Source of the DNA: an uncultured Lactobacillus sp.
Lineage (GTDB): Bacteria; Bacillota; Bacilli; Lactobacillales; Lactobacillaceae
Reading direction: 5' to 3'
Length of the DNA: 61,078 nucleotides
NCBI GenBank assembly: GCA_948500755.1
Contig: CAOOYH010000009.1
Coordinates: 1 to 61,078, forward strand
In this document: positions 36,197-44,721 of the stretch, piece after piece
Layout of the letters: each line of letters starts with the position of its first letter
How positions within the stretch are numbered: position 1 is the first letter of the stretch
Notes under the pieces: generated by a model
What the model saw: the letters and a program-made list of their open reading frames with translations, nothing else
Database searches by the model: none
Told to the model about the DNA's origin: nothing
Translations under genes and position numbers: made by a program

Positions 36197-36949
36197 CTAT
36201 TTGTCACCATCCTTTTCTACATAGGCAAGCAAGCAAACAGTAATATTATCTCCACCACCTAAACGATTAGCTTCATTAATAAGTTTATTACAACGCTCTT
36301 TTAAACTTAAATTTTTAGTGGCAAGGATTTGTTGAATTTGAGGATCAGTTAACGAATTTGTTAATCCATCCGTACAAAGCAAAAAAATATCACCAGCATG
36401 TACTTCAAGAATATCAAATTCTGGATTTACAGTACTTGAGACTCCTAAAGTTTCAGTAATAATATTTTTTTGAGGATGATTTCGAGCCTGTTGCTCAGTA
36501 ATTTGACCCATTTTAACTAATTCATGAACTAAAGAATGGTCTTCAGTAATTTGCTTAAATTCATTACCTCCATAGAGATAACAACGTGAGTCACCTAGAT
36601 GGGCAATTAAGATCTTTTCCGTAAAGGCAATTGCTAAAACTATTGTGGTGCCCATTCCATTTAGATCAGAAAAACGATCGGCTGTATTCAAGATAGTTTC
36701 ATTTTCTAATCTTAATTGTACAGTTAACCATTTTTGAGCTAAGTCAGGATCAGTAAAATCTGTTTTTTCAAAATTATGACCTAAATGACTAACTGCCATC
36801 GTTGAGGCAACATCTCCTCCTTGATGGCCACCCATACCGTCACAAACGATCCCCATAATAATATTATTTTGATTTTTAAATACCTTTACAAAGTCCTGAT
36901 TAGTTTCTCGGACTCTACCAATACTTGAAGCAAATGCTGTTTTAATCAA
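36197..36949 (-). CDS. prpC: PP2C-type protein phosphatase (PrpC/Stp)
   Basis: A 250-residue PPM-family phosphatase that reverses phosphorylation by the adjacent PASTA kinase. The metal-binding motifs are RETNQDF, GIVCDGMGGHQGGD, AHLGDSRCYL, LLCTDGLTNSL and GGDNITVCLL, in the expected order. It is cytoplasmic. It is encoded just before the kinase and after rsmB, the standard Firmicute order fmt-rsmB-prpC-pknB-rsgA. All key Asp residues are in place. Confidence 0.96.
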   Translation of the reverse strand: MIKTAFASSIGRVRETNQDFVKVFKNQNNIIMGIVCDGMGGHQGGDVASTMAVSHLGHNFEKTDFTDPDLAQKWLTVQLRLENETILNTADRFSDLNGMGTTIVLAIAFTEKILIAHLGDSRCYLYGGNEFKQITEDHSLVHELVKMGQITEQQARNHPQKNIITETLGVSSTVNPEFDILEVHAGDIFLLCTDGLTNSLTDPQIQQILATKNLSLKERCNKLINEANRLGGGDNITVCLLAYVEKDGDK

Positions 36950-36955
36950 AATTAT

Positions 36956-38272
36956 TTACCCTCGTTTTTTTAATTTTGCAATAAAAAATCCGTCACTGCC
37001 GTCACTACTTGGAAAAATACGTACCATTTCTTGCTTAGGAAGCTTTCCTACTTGAACTGGTATCAACTCAAAATCGGGATGCAATTTTAGAAATTGCTTA
37101 ACTACGCCTTCATCTTCTTCATAACTGATAGTACAAGTTGAATAAACCAGTTCTCCCCCATTAGCTAAAAGTCCGCTCACGCTCTCCAAAATAGCCAACT
37201 GGATTTTTGCTAAATTTTTAATATCATTTAATGATTTTTCATATCTAATCTCCGGCTTTCGTCTAATCAAACCCAAGCCCGAGCAAGGTGCATCCACTAA
37301 AATTTTATCAAATTGTCTTTGATTAAAATATTCTTTCGCCTTTCGTGCATCTAAAGCCTTTGTCTTTACTTTATCACTAACATGAAGATGCTCAGCCGCA
37401 TTTCTTACAAGCTTTAGTTTATTCTCATGAATATCTAAAGCAATTACACTACCTGTTGTTAAGTTTTCAGCAATTTGAACAGTCTTACCACCAGGAGCAC
37501 TACATGCATCTAATACTTGTTCATTACCCTTAAAATCAAACGCATCTACAGCAAGTGAAGCAGCAGCATCCTGAATAGTAATTTTTCCATTTTTAAACAG
37601 AGCGGTTTGCGCTACTCCACCTTTATTCAAATTTAAATTATGCGGAGTTAGACTAGACTCTTCAAAACTAAAATTATCTTTTTTTAATTCTTCTTTGATT
37701 TCTTCAAAGTCTGACTCTTTTATAGTCATTCTAATTGAATTAGCAGCAGGTTGATTACTTCGTACTAAAATTTCTTTTGTTTTATTTTCACCAAAATGAT
37801 CTAATAAATATTCTACTAACCATTTAGGAAAACTCTCTTTAATACTTAAATATTCAACTAAATCATTAGTTGGTGGCAAAATTTCACCTTGACGCTCTAA
37901 AGCACGCAAAATTCCGTTAATCAGCTTATAACTGCCACTATTTCTCTTACTATATTTTTTAGCAAGCTTGTTTGCCTCATCAAAAATCGCGTTTGCTGGT
38001 ACTTTCTCTAAGAAAAAGTACTGGTAGGCAGACATTAAAAGAAGCGGCTTTAAAAAACTATCGCGTAGTTTTGTTTTAATTAACGGTTTTAATTGATACT
38101 CTAAAAATATTTTATATTGAATTGTACCATATACAATTCTAGTAGCTAAGGCCTTATCAGCTGGCTTTAAATCATGTTTTATTAGTTCATTGTTTAAAGC
38201 AATATTAGAATAGCTTTTTTGATTAAAAACTTTGATCAAAGTTTCTAAAGCAACCGTTCTTGCATTACTCAT
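36956..38272 (-). CDS. rsmB: 16S rRNA (cytosine-C5)-methyltransferase RsmB
   Basis: A 438-residue enzyme methylating C967 of 16S rRNA. The N-terminal NusB-like RNA-binding domain (1-140) precedes a Rossmann methyltransferase with DACSAPGGKT and the two catalytic cysteines in VDAPCSGLGL and YSTCTISYEE. The start is ambiguous: ATG 38272 or the adjacent TTG 38275, both behind GGAG inside the fmt 3' end. It overlaps fmt by 8 to 11 bases and is coupled to it. Confidence 0.95.
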   Translation of the reverse strand: MSNARTVALETLIKVFNQKSYSNIALNNELIKHDLKPADKALATRIVYGTIQYKIFLEYQLKPLIKTKLRDSFLKPLLLMSAYQYFFLEKVPANAIFDEANKLAKKYSKRNSGSYKLINGILRALERQGEILPPTNDLVEYLSIKESFPKWLVEYLLDHFGENKTKEILVRSNQPAANSIRMTIKESDFEEIKEELKKDNFSFEESSLTPHNLNLNKGGVAQTALFKNGKITIQDAAASLAVDAFDFKGNEQVLDACSAPGGKTVQIAENLTTGSVIALDIHENKLKLVRNAAEHLHVSDKVKTKALDARKAKEYFNQRQFDKILVDAPCSGLGLIRRKPEIRYEKSLNDIKNLAKIQLAILESVSGLLANGGELVYSTCTISYEEDEGVVKQFLKLHPDFELIPVQVGKLPKQEMVRIFPSSDGSDGFFIAKLKKRG

Positions 38273-39209
38273 CAATTATCTTATCTCCACTTGTAAAATG
38301 ACTACCTTGACCATTGAGATAATCTTTAATATTCATTTTCTTCTTACCAGTTGGCTGAACTTCAAGTAATTCTAATTGGCTACCATCAGCCATACTAATT
38401 ACGAATTTCTTTTTATTAGTAACTAAGGTTCCAGCTGGAAAACTAGTCTTTTCAGTCAATGGCTTTGCTTTCCAAACTTTGAATCTCTTTCCACCAAGCA
38501 TAAAGTAAGCACCTGGATCAGGATTAAGGGCACGAATTAGATTATTAGCTTCTTTAGCAGTCATTGATAGGTTGATCTTTTCTTGGTCTTTAGAGATATT
38601 AGGTGAAAAGACAACCTTATCCTCATCCTGAGCAGCCCGAGTAACTGTCCCATCGATAAACTTAGGTAAAGTTTCTAAGAGAAGATCTCTTCCCAAAATA
38701 CTTAACTTATCAAATAAAGTACCACTTGTATCTTCATCTGTAATTGGCAAAGCTTTTTGGGCAAAAATATCTCCTGCATCCATCTTTTTCACCATCTCCA
38801 TAATGGTGACACCAGTCTCTTTATCCCCATTCAAAACGGAATATTGAATTGGTGCACCACCACGATATTTAGGAAGAAGAGAACCATGAACATTAACTGG
38901 AGCTACTTTAGCTGACTTCAAAAACTTCGTTGGCAAAAATTGCCCATAAGCAGCGGTAATAATAAAATCTGGTTCAATCTTCATTAATTCTGCAAGTTCT
39001 TCTGATCCTGACAATTTAGCAGGTTGATAAACTGGAAGATTATGTTTCAAAGCTATTTCCTTAACAGCAGATTGATGGACTACTTGTTTACGCCCAACGC
39101 GCTTGTCAGGCTGAGTAACAACCGCTTTAATTTCATATCCTTGTTCAATTAATCCTTGCAGAACGACACTACCAAAATTTGGAGTTCCTAAAAAAATAAC
39201 TGATGACAT
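38265..39209 (-). CDS. fmt: Methionyl-tRNA formyltransferase
   Basis: A 314-residue enzyme formylating initiator Met-tRNA. The N-terminal Rossmann domain has VIFLGTPNFGSVVL. The catalytic and folate-binding part has NVHGSLLPKYRGGAPIQ, with the conserved His in the HGSLLP motif. The C-terminal OB-like tRNA-binding domain follows from about 205. It lies 21 bases downstream of priA and overlaps rsmB. No deformylase gene is present in this window, although def is often adjacent in other bacteria. Confidence 0.97.
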   Translation of the reverse strand: MSSVIFLGTPNFGSVVLQGLIEQGYEIKAVVTQPDKRVGRKQVVHQSAVKEIALKHNLPVYQPAKLSGSEELAELMKIEPDFIITAAYGQFLPTKFLKSAKVAPVNVHGSLLPKYRGGAPIQYSVLNGDKETGVTIMEMVKKMDAGDIFAQKALPITDEDTSGTLFDKLSILGRDLLLETLPKFIDGTVTRAAQDEDKVVFSPNISKDQEKINLSMTAKEANNLIRALNPDPGAYFMLGGKRFKVWKAKPLTEKTSFPAGTLVTNKKKFVISMADGSQLELLEVQPTGKKKMNIKDYLNGQGSHFTSGDKIIDE

Positions 39210-39230
39210 AGATTCAACTTCTTTCTAAAT

Positions 39231-41627
39231 TTACATTATTCTCTCTGGTTCATTATCAATATATATATTTAAACCACGTTTTTGTGCTAATTGTGCATCA
39301 TCTTGAATTTGATGAAGCAAATCATGCAACTTAGGCTCATATTTATATTTTACCAAGATTTGGTAATAATATTGATTTTTAATTTTAGCTACACTACTTG
39401 GCGTCGGACCTAAAATAATAGTCGGAGCATGTAACTCCAGCATTAACTTTCTTTTTATTACGAATGCCTCTTTAGCAGCTGACTGTTCATTTTTTGATGT
39501 AATAGTAATTAAGGTAGTATAAAAAAATGGCGGATAGTTTCCTTGAAATCTAACCTGCATTTCTTTTTGATAAAATCCCTCGTAATCTTGGCTTTGGGCT
39601 AGTTTTATTGCATAATTTTCCGGATTATAAGTTTGAATCATAACTCTACCAGTTTTTTCAGCTCTTCCGGCCCTTCCAGCTACCTGGGTTAGTAAATCAA
39701 ATGTTTTTTCTGAAGAATTAAAATCTGGAAGAGATAATGCTGTGTCAGCATTAATTACTCCCACTAAAGTAACATTTGGAAAATCTAGTCCTTTAGCAAT
39801 CATTTGTGTTCCTAAGAGAATATCGGCTTGATGATTACCAAAACTATCAAGAATTTTCTTATAACTTCCTTTACGTCTAGTAGTATCAACGTCCATTCTT
39901 AAGATCTTAACGTCAGGAAGTAAAGTTTCCAGTTCTTCTTGAACTTTTTGCGTCCCCGTACCTAAAAATCTTATTTTTTCACTCTGACAATTTGGACATT
40001 TTCTTGGAATTGGCTCCTTATGGCCGCAATAATGACATTGCATCTGTCCAGTATCTTTATGTAAAGTTAACGAGATATCACAATTTGGACATCTTAAAAC
40101 AAAGCCACAATTGCGACAAAGCATAAAACTAGCAAAACCACGACGATTAAGAAGTAAAATAACTTGTTCTTTTTTAGCTAGTTTTTCTTTAATTGCATCT
40201 ACTAAGGGAATTGATAGATCAAACTGTCCACCAGCAAATTCAACAGTTTTTAGGTCTATTAGATCCACTTTAGGTAGCGACTTTTGATTAGCACGTTTAG
40301 TCAGACGCAATAATTTATATCTTCCTTTTTGAGCCCGCGCCCGGCTTGCTAAAGAAGGCGTTGCACTTCCTAAAACAACTGGACAATTGTGAAATTTACT
40401 TCTCAATAGAGCTACATCCCGTGCATGGTAGCGAGGAGTATCGTTTTGCTTATAGGAAGATTCATGCTCCTCATCAATTACTATTAAACCAATATTTTTT
40501 AAAGGAGCAAAGATCGCGCTTCTAGCTCCTACTACAACTTGAGCTTCTCCACGCCTAATTCTTCGCCATTCATCATATTTTTCACCTTCAGATAAACCAC
40601 TGTGTAAAACAGCAACATTATCTCCAAAACGCTCTTTCACTTGTTTAACCATTTGAGGAGTTAGAGAAATCTCCGGAACTAACATTAGAGCATTACGCTT
40701 CTGTTCAAGAGCTGTACTGATAGCGTGAAGGTACACCTCAGTTTTGCCGCTCCCAGTAATTCCCTCAAGAAGAAAAGTCTTAGCCTCTTTTTCTTTAATA
40801 CTAGTCCCAATTGAATTTAAGGCGTCTAACTGTTCTGAATTTAATCTAACCGAATGCTTACTAGCATTAGATTCAAAATCTTTTAATGGATTTCGATAAA
40901 TCTCCTGCTCTTTTTTTAACAGCCATCCCTTTTTTTCGGCTGCTCGTAATGTAGAACTTGAGATTCCTAATTCAGACTCAATAGTTGAACCCAATTTTGG
41001 ATATTCGTTATATTTTTCAACGATATTATTAAGCAATGCTCGCTGGTTTTTTGCTGTTGTTCTTATTCCTCCTAAAATATCCTGATATTCTGTTCTTGTT
41101 TTAGTCAAAAGATAGGCAGCCACCTGTTTCTTCTTAGCTTTATTTTCAACTAAGTATTCAATCTTAGCTTGATTATTTTTTATGAGATTTTTAATTTTTA
41201 CAATTGTCTCAAGATCAGAAACTTCATTTAAATCAAGCGGTTCACCTTTAAAAAGAGTATTTTCTTTAATTTCATCTGTAAGGGGAACTAAAATTTTACG
41301 ATAATTCGCCTTCATTACGCGTGGTAACATTGATTGAAGAATTGTAATTCGATATGAAAAAATTTTATCAGCTAAAGTTTTAGAAAGAGCAATTAATTCT
41401 GGCGTAAGTGGTGGCAATTCATCAATTACAACAAGTAAATCTTTTAATTTTCCTGTATAAGAAGTTGTTTCACTGATTCCGACTACAAATCCCTGCACTT
41501 TTCGTCGACCAAAAGGAACAACCACTCTTGATCCAACAGCTACATCAGTTAATTCCCTTGGAATATGATATTCAAACACTCGATCAGTTTGTTTGGCAGC
41601 TACATCTACAATAACTTGCGCAATCAT
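39231..41627 (-). CDS. priA: Primosomal replication restart helicase PriA
   Basis: The 798-residue PriA reloads the replisome at collapsed forks. An N-terminal DNA-binding domain (1-180) precedes the superfamily 2 helicase with Walker A GITGSGKTEVY, motif II DEEH and GSATPSL. A zinc-binding insertion carries four CxxC-type pairs (CRNCG, CPNCD, CHYCG, CPNCQ). The C-terminal helicase motif QVAGRAGRAEK is intact. It stands behind a terminator following rpoZ and heads the fmt-rsmB run. Confidence 0.97.
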   Translation of the reverse strand: MIAQVIVDVAAKQTDRVFEYHIPRELTDVAVGSRVVVPFGRRKVQGFVVGISETTSYTGKLKDLLVVIDELPPLTPELIALSKTLADKIFSYRITILQSMLPRVMKANYRKILVPLTDEIKENTLFKGEPLDLNEVSDLETIVKIKNLIKNNQAKIEYLVENKAKKKQVAAYLLTKTRTEYQDILGGIRTTAKNQRALLNNIVEKYNEYPKLGSTIESELGISSSTLRAAEKKGWLLKKEQEIYRNPLKDFESNASKHSVRLNSEQLDALNSIGTSIKEKEAKTFLLEGITGSGKTEVYLHAISTALEQKRNALMLVPEISLTPQMVKQVKERFGDNVAVLHSGLSEGEKYDEWRRIRRGEAQVVVGARSAIFAPLKNIGLIVIDEEHESSYKQNDTPRYHARDVALLRSKFHNCPVVLGSATPSLASRARAQKGRYKLLRLTKRANQKSLPKVDLIDLKTVEFAGGQFDLSIPLVDAIKEKLAKKEQVILLLNRRGFASFMLCRNCGFVLRCPNCDISLTLHKDTGQMQCHYCGHKEPIPRKCPNCQSEKIRFLGTGTQKVQEELETLLPDVKILRMDVDTTRRKGSYKKILDSFGNHQADILLGTQMIAKGLDFPNVTLVGVINADTALSLPDFNSSEKTFDLLTQVAGRAGRAEKTGRVMIQTYNPENYAIKLAQSQDYEGFYQKEMQVRFQGNYPPFFYTTLITITSKNEQSAAKEAFVIKRKLMLELHAPTIILGPTPSSVAKIKNQYYYQILVKYKYEPKLHDLLHQIQDDAQLAQKRGLNIYIDNEPERIM

Positions 41628-41644
41628 TTATCTTATCACCTACT

Positions 41645-41673
41645 AAAAAACCTTCATTGATTAACAATGAAGG
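41645..41673 (-). terminator. Terminator between rpoZ and priA
   Basis: Nine-base perfect arms (41651-41659 and 41665-41673) with a five-base loop, followed by six T on the minus strand. No separate priA promoter is obvious in the 18 bases left. Confidence 0.85.
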
Positions 41674-41681
41674 AAAAGATT

Positions 41682-41900
41682 CTAGCCAATATCTTCACGA
41701 TGCTCAGGATCAATTGTAACTTTACCAGCAGCAATTTCTTCAAGCGCTTCGCCCACTGCTTTATCAGACTTATAGTGTTTTAAAGCTAATGGAGCACCTG
41801 CTTGAATCTCATGAGCTCTTTTAGCAGCTAACACTGAAAGAGAATAACGAGAATTTACTCGAGACAGCAATTTATCAATAGATGGGTATGTAATTTTCAT
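41682..41900 (-). CDS. rpoZ: RNA polymerase omega subunit
   Basis: A 72-residue omega subunit that aids folding of the beta-prime subunit. The block YPSIDKLLSRVNSRYSLSVL and the following AAKRAHEIQAGAP are the family core. The Lys-rich middle and DPEHREDIG tail are as usual. It lies three bases after gmk, the conserved gmk-rpoZ pair. A terminator follows, so it is the last gene of a two-gene transcript unless there is read-through into priA. Confidence 0.95.
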   Translation of the reverse strand: MKITYPSIDKLLSRVNSRYSLSVLAAKRAHEIQAGAPLALKHYKSDKAVGEALEEIAAGKVTIDPEHREDIG

Positions 41901-41903
41901 CTG

Positions 41904-42518
41904 TTAATCCTCCTTAACCATATTTCTATAATCGTTAATTACTCGCGGTACACGCACGTGTTCAGCTTCAACAATAGACTTAATATGATCCACCGCATTA
42001 GCAACAGTATCGTTAACTACAGCATAATCATAATCTTCCATCATTAAAATCTCTTTACGTGCCTGTTTCATTCTCATGGCAATTACCTTGTCAGAATCAG
42101 TCCCGCGATTAACAATTCGATGTTTTAATTCATGCAAATCTGGTGGTGTCAAAAAGATAAAGACGCCATCTGGCATTAACTTGCGAACCTGTTTTGCTCC
42201 ATTGACATCAATTTCAAGTAAAACATCTTTACCTTCATTGAGCATCTTTTGCACTGGTGCAAGTGGAGTACCATAATGGTTGCCTACATATTCATTATAT
42301 TCCAAAAGCTCGTTACCTTTAATTGCTTCTTGGAAACGGTCCTCTGAAACAAAATAATAATCCTTCCCATTAACTTCGCCTGGACGAGGCTCACGAGTAG
42401 TCATTGAAACAGAATATTCAAATGAAAAAGCTTTTTGCTTCACCATTGCACTTTTAACGGTCCCCTTACCAACGCCAGAAGGACCAGATAAAACTAATAA
42501 TAAACCTTGATGTGCCAT
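41904..42518 (-). CDS. gmk: Guanylate kinase
   Basis: A 204-residue enzyme phosphorylating GMP to GDP. The P-loop is LSGPSGVGKGTV. The GMP-binding segment reads VSMTTREPRPGEVNGKDYYFV, and the lid follows at about 130-150. It is cytoplasmic and feeds GTP and (p)ppGpp pools. It is the first gene of gmk-rpoZ, with TAGGAGC before the ATG and a clear promoter upstream. The divergent YolD-like gene begins 160 bases away. Confidence 0.97.
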   Translation of the reverse strand: MAHQGLLLVLSGPSGVGKGTVKSAMVKQKAFSFEYSVSMTTREPRPGEVNGKDYYFVSEDRFQEAIKGNELLEYNEYVGNHYGTPLAPVQKMLNEGKDVLLEIDVNGAKQVRKLMPDGVFIFLTPPDLHELKHRIVNRGTDSDKVIAMRMKQARKEILMMEDYDYAVVNDTVANAVDHIKSIVEAEHVRVPRVINDYRNMVKED

Positions 42519-42532
42519 TTTCGCTCCTAAAA

Positions 42533-42561
42533 ATTATAGTAACAAGAATATATTGCACTAA
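42533..42561 (-). promoter_or_regulatory. gmk-rpoZ promoter
   Basis: On the minus strand, -35 TTAGTG (42556-42561), 17 bases and a perfect -10 TATAAT (42533-42538), 15 bases upstream of the gmk start codon. Confidence 0.55.
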
Positions 42562-42606
42562 AAAACGAGGAATTTCAAGAGTTTCGCAAAGAGATATAAA
42601 TTCCAC

Positions 42607-42635
42607 TTGCAATCAAAAACATTTGTTCGTATAAT
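42607..42635 (+). promoter_or_regulatory. Promoter of the YolD-like gene
   Basis: -35 TTGCAA (42607-42612), a 17-base spacer and a perfect -10 TATAAT (42630-42635). The spacer contains one LexA-like box and the start of transcription is covered by another. Confidence 0.75.
42616..42629. promoter_or_regulatory. LexA-like box 1 of the YolD-like gene
   Basis: AAAAC-ATTT-GTTCG matches CGAAC-N4-GTTCG at 8 of 10 fixed positions. It fills the spacer right up to the -10 box. Confidence 0.65.
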
Positions 42636-42643
42636 ACATAGTG

Positions 42644-42657
42644 CAAACACAAGTTCG
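42644..42657. promoter_or_regulatory. LexA-like box 2 of the YolD-like gene
   Basis: CAAAC-ACAA-GTTCG matches the consensus at 9 of 10 fixed positions, better than the lexA box itself. It starts 28 bases after box 1 and covers the early transcribed region. Confidence 0.7.
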
Positions 42658-42678
42658 GGATGTATAGAGGAATGAGAT

Positions 42679-42972
42679 ATGAATTTATTAAAGTCGCTTA
42701 ATAATTATAGTAAACAAATTTATAATTACTTCTTTAATTATAATATTAATAAGCTTACTACTTTTGCACAAGACCCAAGTAAAATTATTAGAATTTTAGA
42801 GCATGCACTTTTTCATAAAGAATATATATTACTGACCTATCAAAATGGATGCACTGAGATTGGTCAACTAATCAAAAGGACATCTGCTGGGCGCTTCGTA
42901 CTAGATAGCTATGATAGCAACATAATTAGAATAATTGATTTAAACGAGATCTTTAACGTCGAAACAGCATAA
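42679..42972 (+). CDS. Stand-alone YolD-like protein, probably SOS-regulated
   Basis: A 97-residue protein. Residues 45-95 follow the YolD-like pattern: a hydrophobic strand with Tyr and Gly (ILLTYQNGC), then G-x-I-like strands (GQLIKRTSAGRFVLDS) and an acidic closing segment (IRIIDLNEIFNV). YolD-like proteins normally neighbour Y-family polymerase genes in Firmicutes and are proposed UmuD analogues, but none lies here. Residues 1-40 are Asn/Tyr-rich and unrecognised. AGAGGAA precedes the ATG. Two LexA-like boxes bracket the -10, which supports damage induction. The family call is by eye. Confidence 0.7.
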   Translation: MNLLKSLNNYSKQIYNYFFNYNINKLTTFAQDPSKIIRILEHALFHKEYILLTYQNGCTEIGQLIKRTSAGRFVLDSYDSNIIRIIDLNEIFNVETA

Positions 42973-43032
42973 AAATAAAGGACTTTTCAGTACAAATGTA
43001 ATTTTCACTTTAAACTGAGAAGTCCTTTATTT
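42971..43032. terminator. Bidirectional terminator between the YolD-like gene and recN
   Basis: Arms 42972-42991 and 43014-43032 pair over about 18 bases with one mismatch, flanked by A- and T-runs. It serves both convergent genes. Confidence 0.85.
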
Positions 43033-44711
43033 TATTCTTTAAAACTTTCCATTAAATCAGCTGCATTTCTCTTAGCAGCATCCGTTACATCAGAGCCTGC
43101 CATCATCTGAGCAATTGCGGTAATGGCTTCTTCTTGCGTAAGAGGTCCTACTTGAGTATAAGTAGCTCCATCTTTAACTTGTTTTACAACTGAATAACGT
43201 TGATCTCCAGCAGCAGCTACCTGTGGGGAGTGAGTAATTGTAATAACTTGTTTTTCTTGGCCGATTGCATGCATCTTTTTACCAATTGCTGCTGAAACCC
43301 TTCCGGAAACCCCAGTATCAATTTCATCAAAAATCATGGTTCCAACTGGTTCTACACGACTAAAGATTGCTTTTAATGCCAAAATTAAACGTGATTGTTC
43401 ACCGCCAGATACTATTTTGACTAATGGCATCAAAGCTTCACCAGGATTAGGTGCAATCATAAAGATAACTTCATCAGTTCCAAGTTTTGTAAATGAATTA
43501 GTCTCATTAATTCTAATAGAAAAGCGTGCTTTTTCCATATACAGATCAGCTAATTCTTTTTTTATTTTTTCTTCAAGATCGCGAGCAATCTTTTCTCTCT
43601 GTTGATGTAAATTTTGGGCTTTTTGACTAAGGCTTTTTTCAATGATTGCGAGTTCTTTTTGGATTTTTCCCTCGTCTAAATCTCCAGTTTCAAACTTATT
43701 CAGTTCACTTTTAACCTTTTGTGCGAATTTAAAAACATCGTCTAAAGTTGGGCCGTATTTTTTCTTCAAAGTATTCAATGTATCTAATCGACTAGAAACA
43801 TATTGATATCGCTCTTCGTCAAAGTCCATTTGATCCATTAAAGTAGATAGTTCACTACGAGCATCATTTAAAGAATAAATACCATCATTAAGGCTGGTAG
43901 CAAAATTTTCAAATTTTTTACCATAATTACTCAAATCTTCAGCAGCATTTTGTGCATCCCCAAGTAAAGTAGCTAGTCCATGTTCATCATCATCGTATAA
44001 TTGCATAAAATAATTAGCTGTATCTGCAATTTTTTGATAATTATTGAGCTCATTAAATTCTTCTTCTAGCTTCTCATCTTCATTTGGATCGTTCAAATCA
44101 GCACTTTCTAGTTCATTATTTTGAAATTCCAAAATATCCTGTTTTTGAGCAATTTCTTGAGCATCTTCTCTTAACTTACGGAGTTGAGAAGTAAGATGAC
44201 GCCATTTTTCAAAGTCAACTTTATAGCTGTGCAATTCTTTCTTAAATTCAGGCTCTGCATAATTATCAATCAAATCTATTTGTCGATCTTGATCCATTAA
44301 AATTTGTTGATCATTTTGACCATGAATATCAACTAAATTTCGTCCAATTTCACGTAAAACATTGATTGTAGTCAGCTGCCCATTAATTCTAACTACATTT
44401 CTTCCCTTATGTGTTAATTCTCGGCTAATTATTAGCTGATCATCTTCAAAAGGCAGACCATATTTTTCACATAAATCTTCAATAAGATACTTTTGTTCGC
44501 TTAACACAAATAAACCAGTGATGACCGCCTTCTCTTCACCCGAGCGAATCATTTCACTTTGCGCACGACTTCCTAAGAGTAGAGAGACAGCATCAATAAT
44601 AATTGATTTACCAGCACCAGTTTCTCCAATGAGAACAGTCATTTTTTCTTGAAAGCGAACTTTTAAAGTTTTAATGATTGCAAAATTTTTAATATCTAAT
44701 TCAACTAACAT
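43032..44711 (-). CDS. recN: DNA repair protein RecN
   Basis: The 559-residue SMC-like ATPase acts early in double-strand break repair. The N-terminal head has GETGAGKSIIIDAVSLLLGSR and the C-terminal head has VSGGEQSRLILALK and MIFDEIDTGVSG, separated by coiled coil. It lies 10 bases after tlyA, the last gene of the folD-xseAB-ispA-tlyA-recN run. In many bacteria recN is SOS-induced. No LexA box is visible directly upstream of it, because tlyA abuts it. A strong terminator follows. Confidence 0.97.
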   Translation of the reverse strand: MLVELDIKNFAIIKTLKVRFQEKMTVLIGETGAGKSIIIDAVSLLLGSRAQSEMIRSGEEKAVITGLFVLSEQKYLIEDLCEKYGLPFEDDQLIISRELTHKGRNVVRINGQLTTINVLREIGRNLVDIHGQNDQQILMDQDRQIDLIDNYAEPEFKKELHSYKVDFEKWRHLTSQLRKLREDAQEIAQKQDILEFQNNELESADLNDPNEDEKLEEEFNELNNYQKIADTANYFMQLYDDDEHGLATLLGDAQNAAEDLSNYGKKFENFATSLNDGIYSLNDARSELSTLMDQMDFDEERYQYVSSRLDTLNTLKKKYGPTLDDVFKFAQKVKSELNKFETGDLDEGKIQKELAIIEKSLSQKAQNLHQQREKIARDLEEKIKKELADLYMEKARFSIRINETNSFTKLGTDEVIFMIAPNPGEALMPLVKIVSGGEQSRLILALKAIFSRVEPVGTMIFDEIDTGVSGRVSAAIGKKMHAIGQEKQVITITHSPQVAAAGDQRYSVVKQVKDGATYTQVGPLTQEEAITAIAQMMAGSDVTDAAKRNAADLMESFKE

Positions 44712-44721
44712 TTTATCTCAC

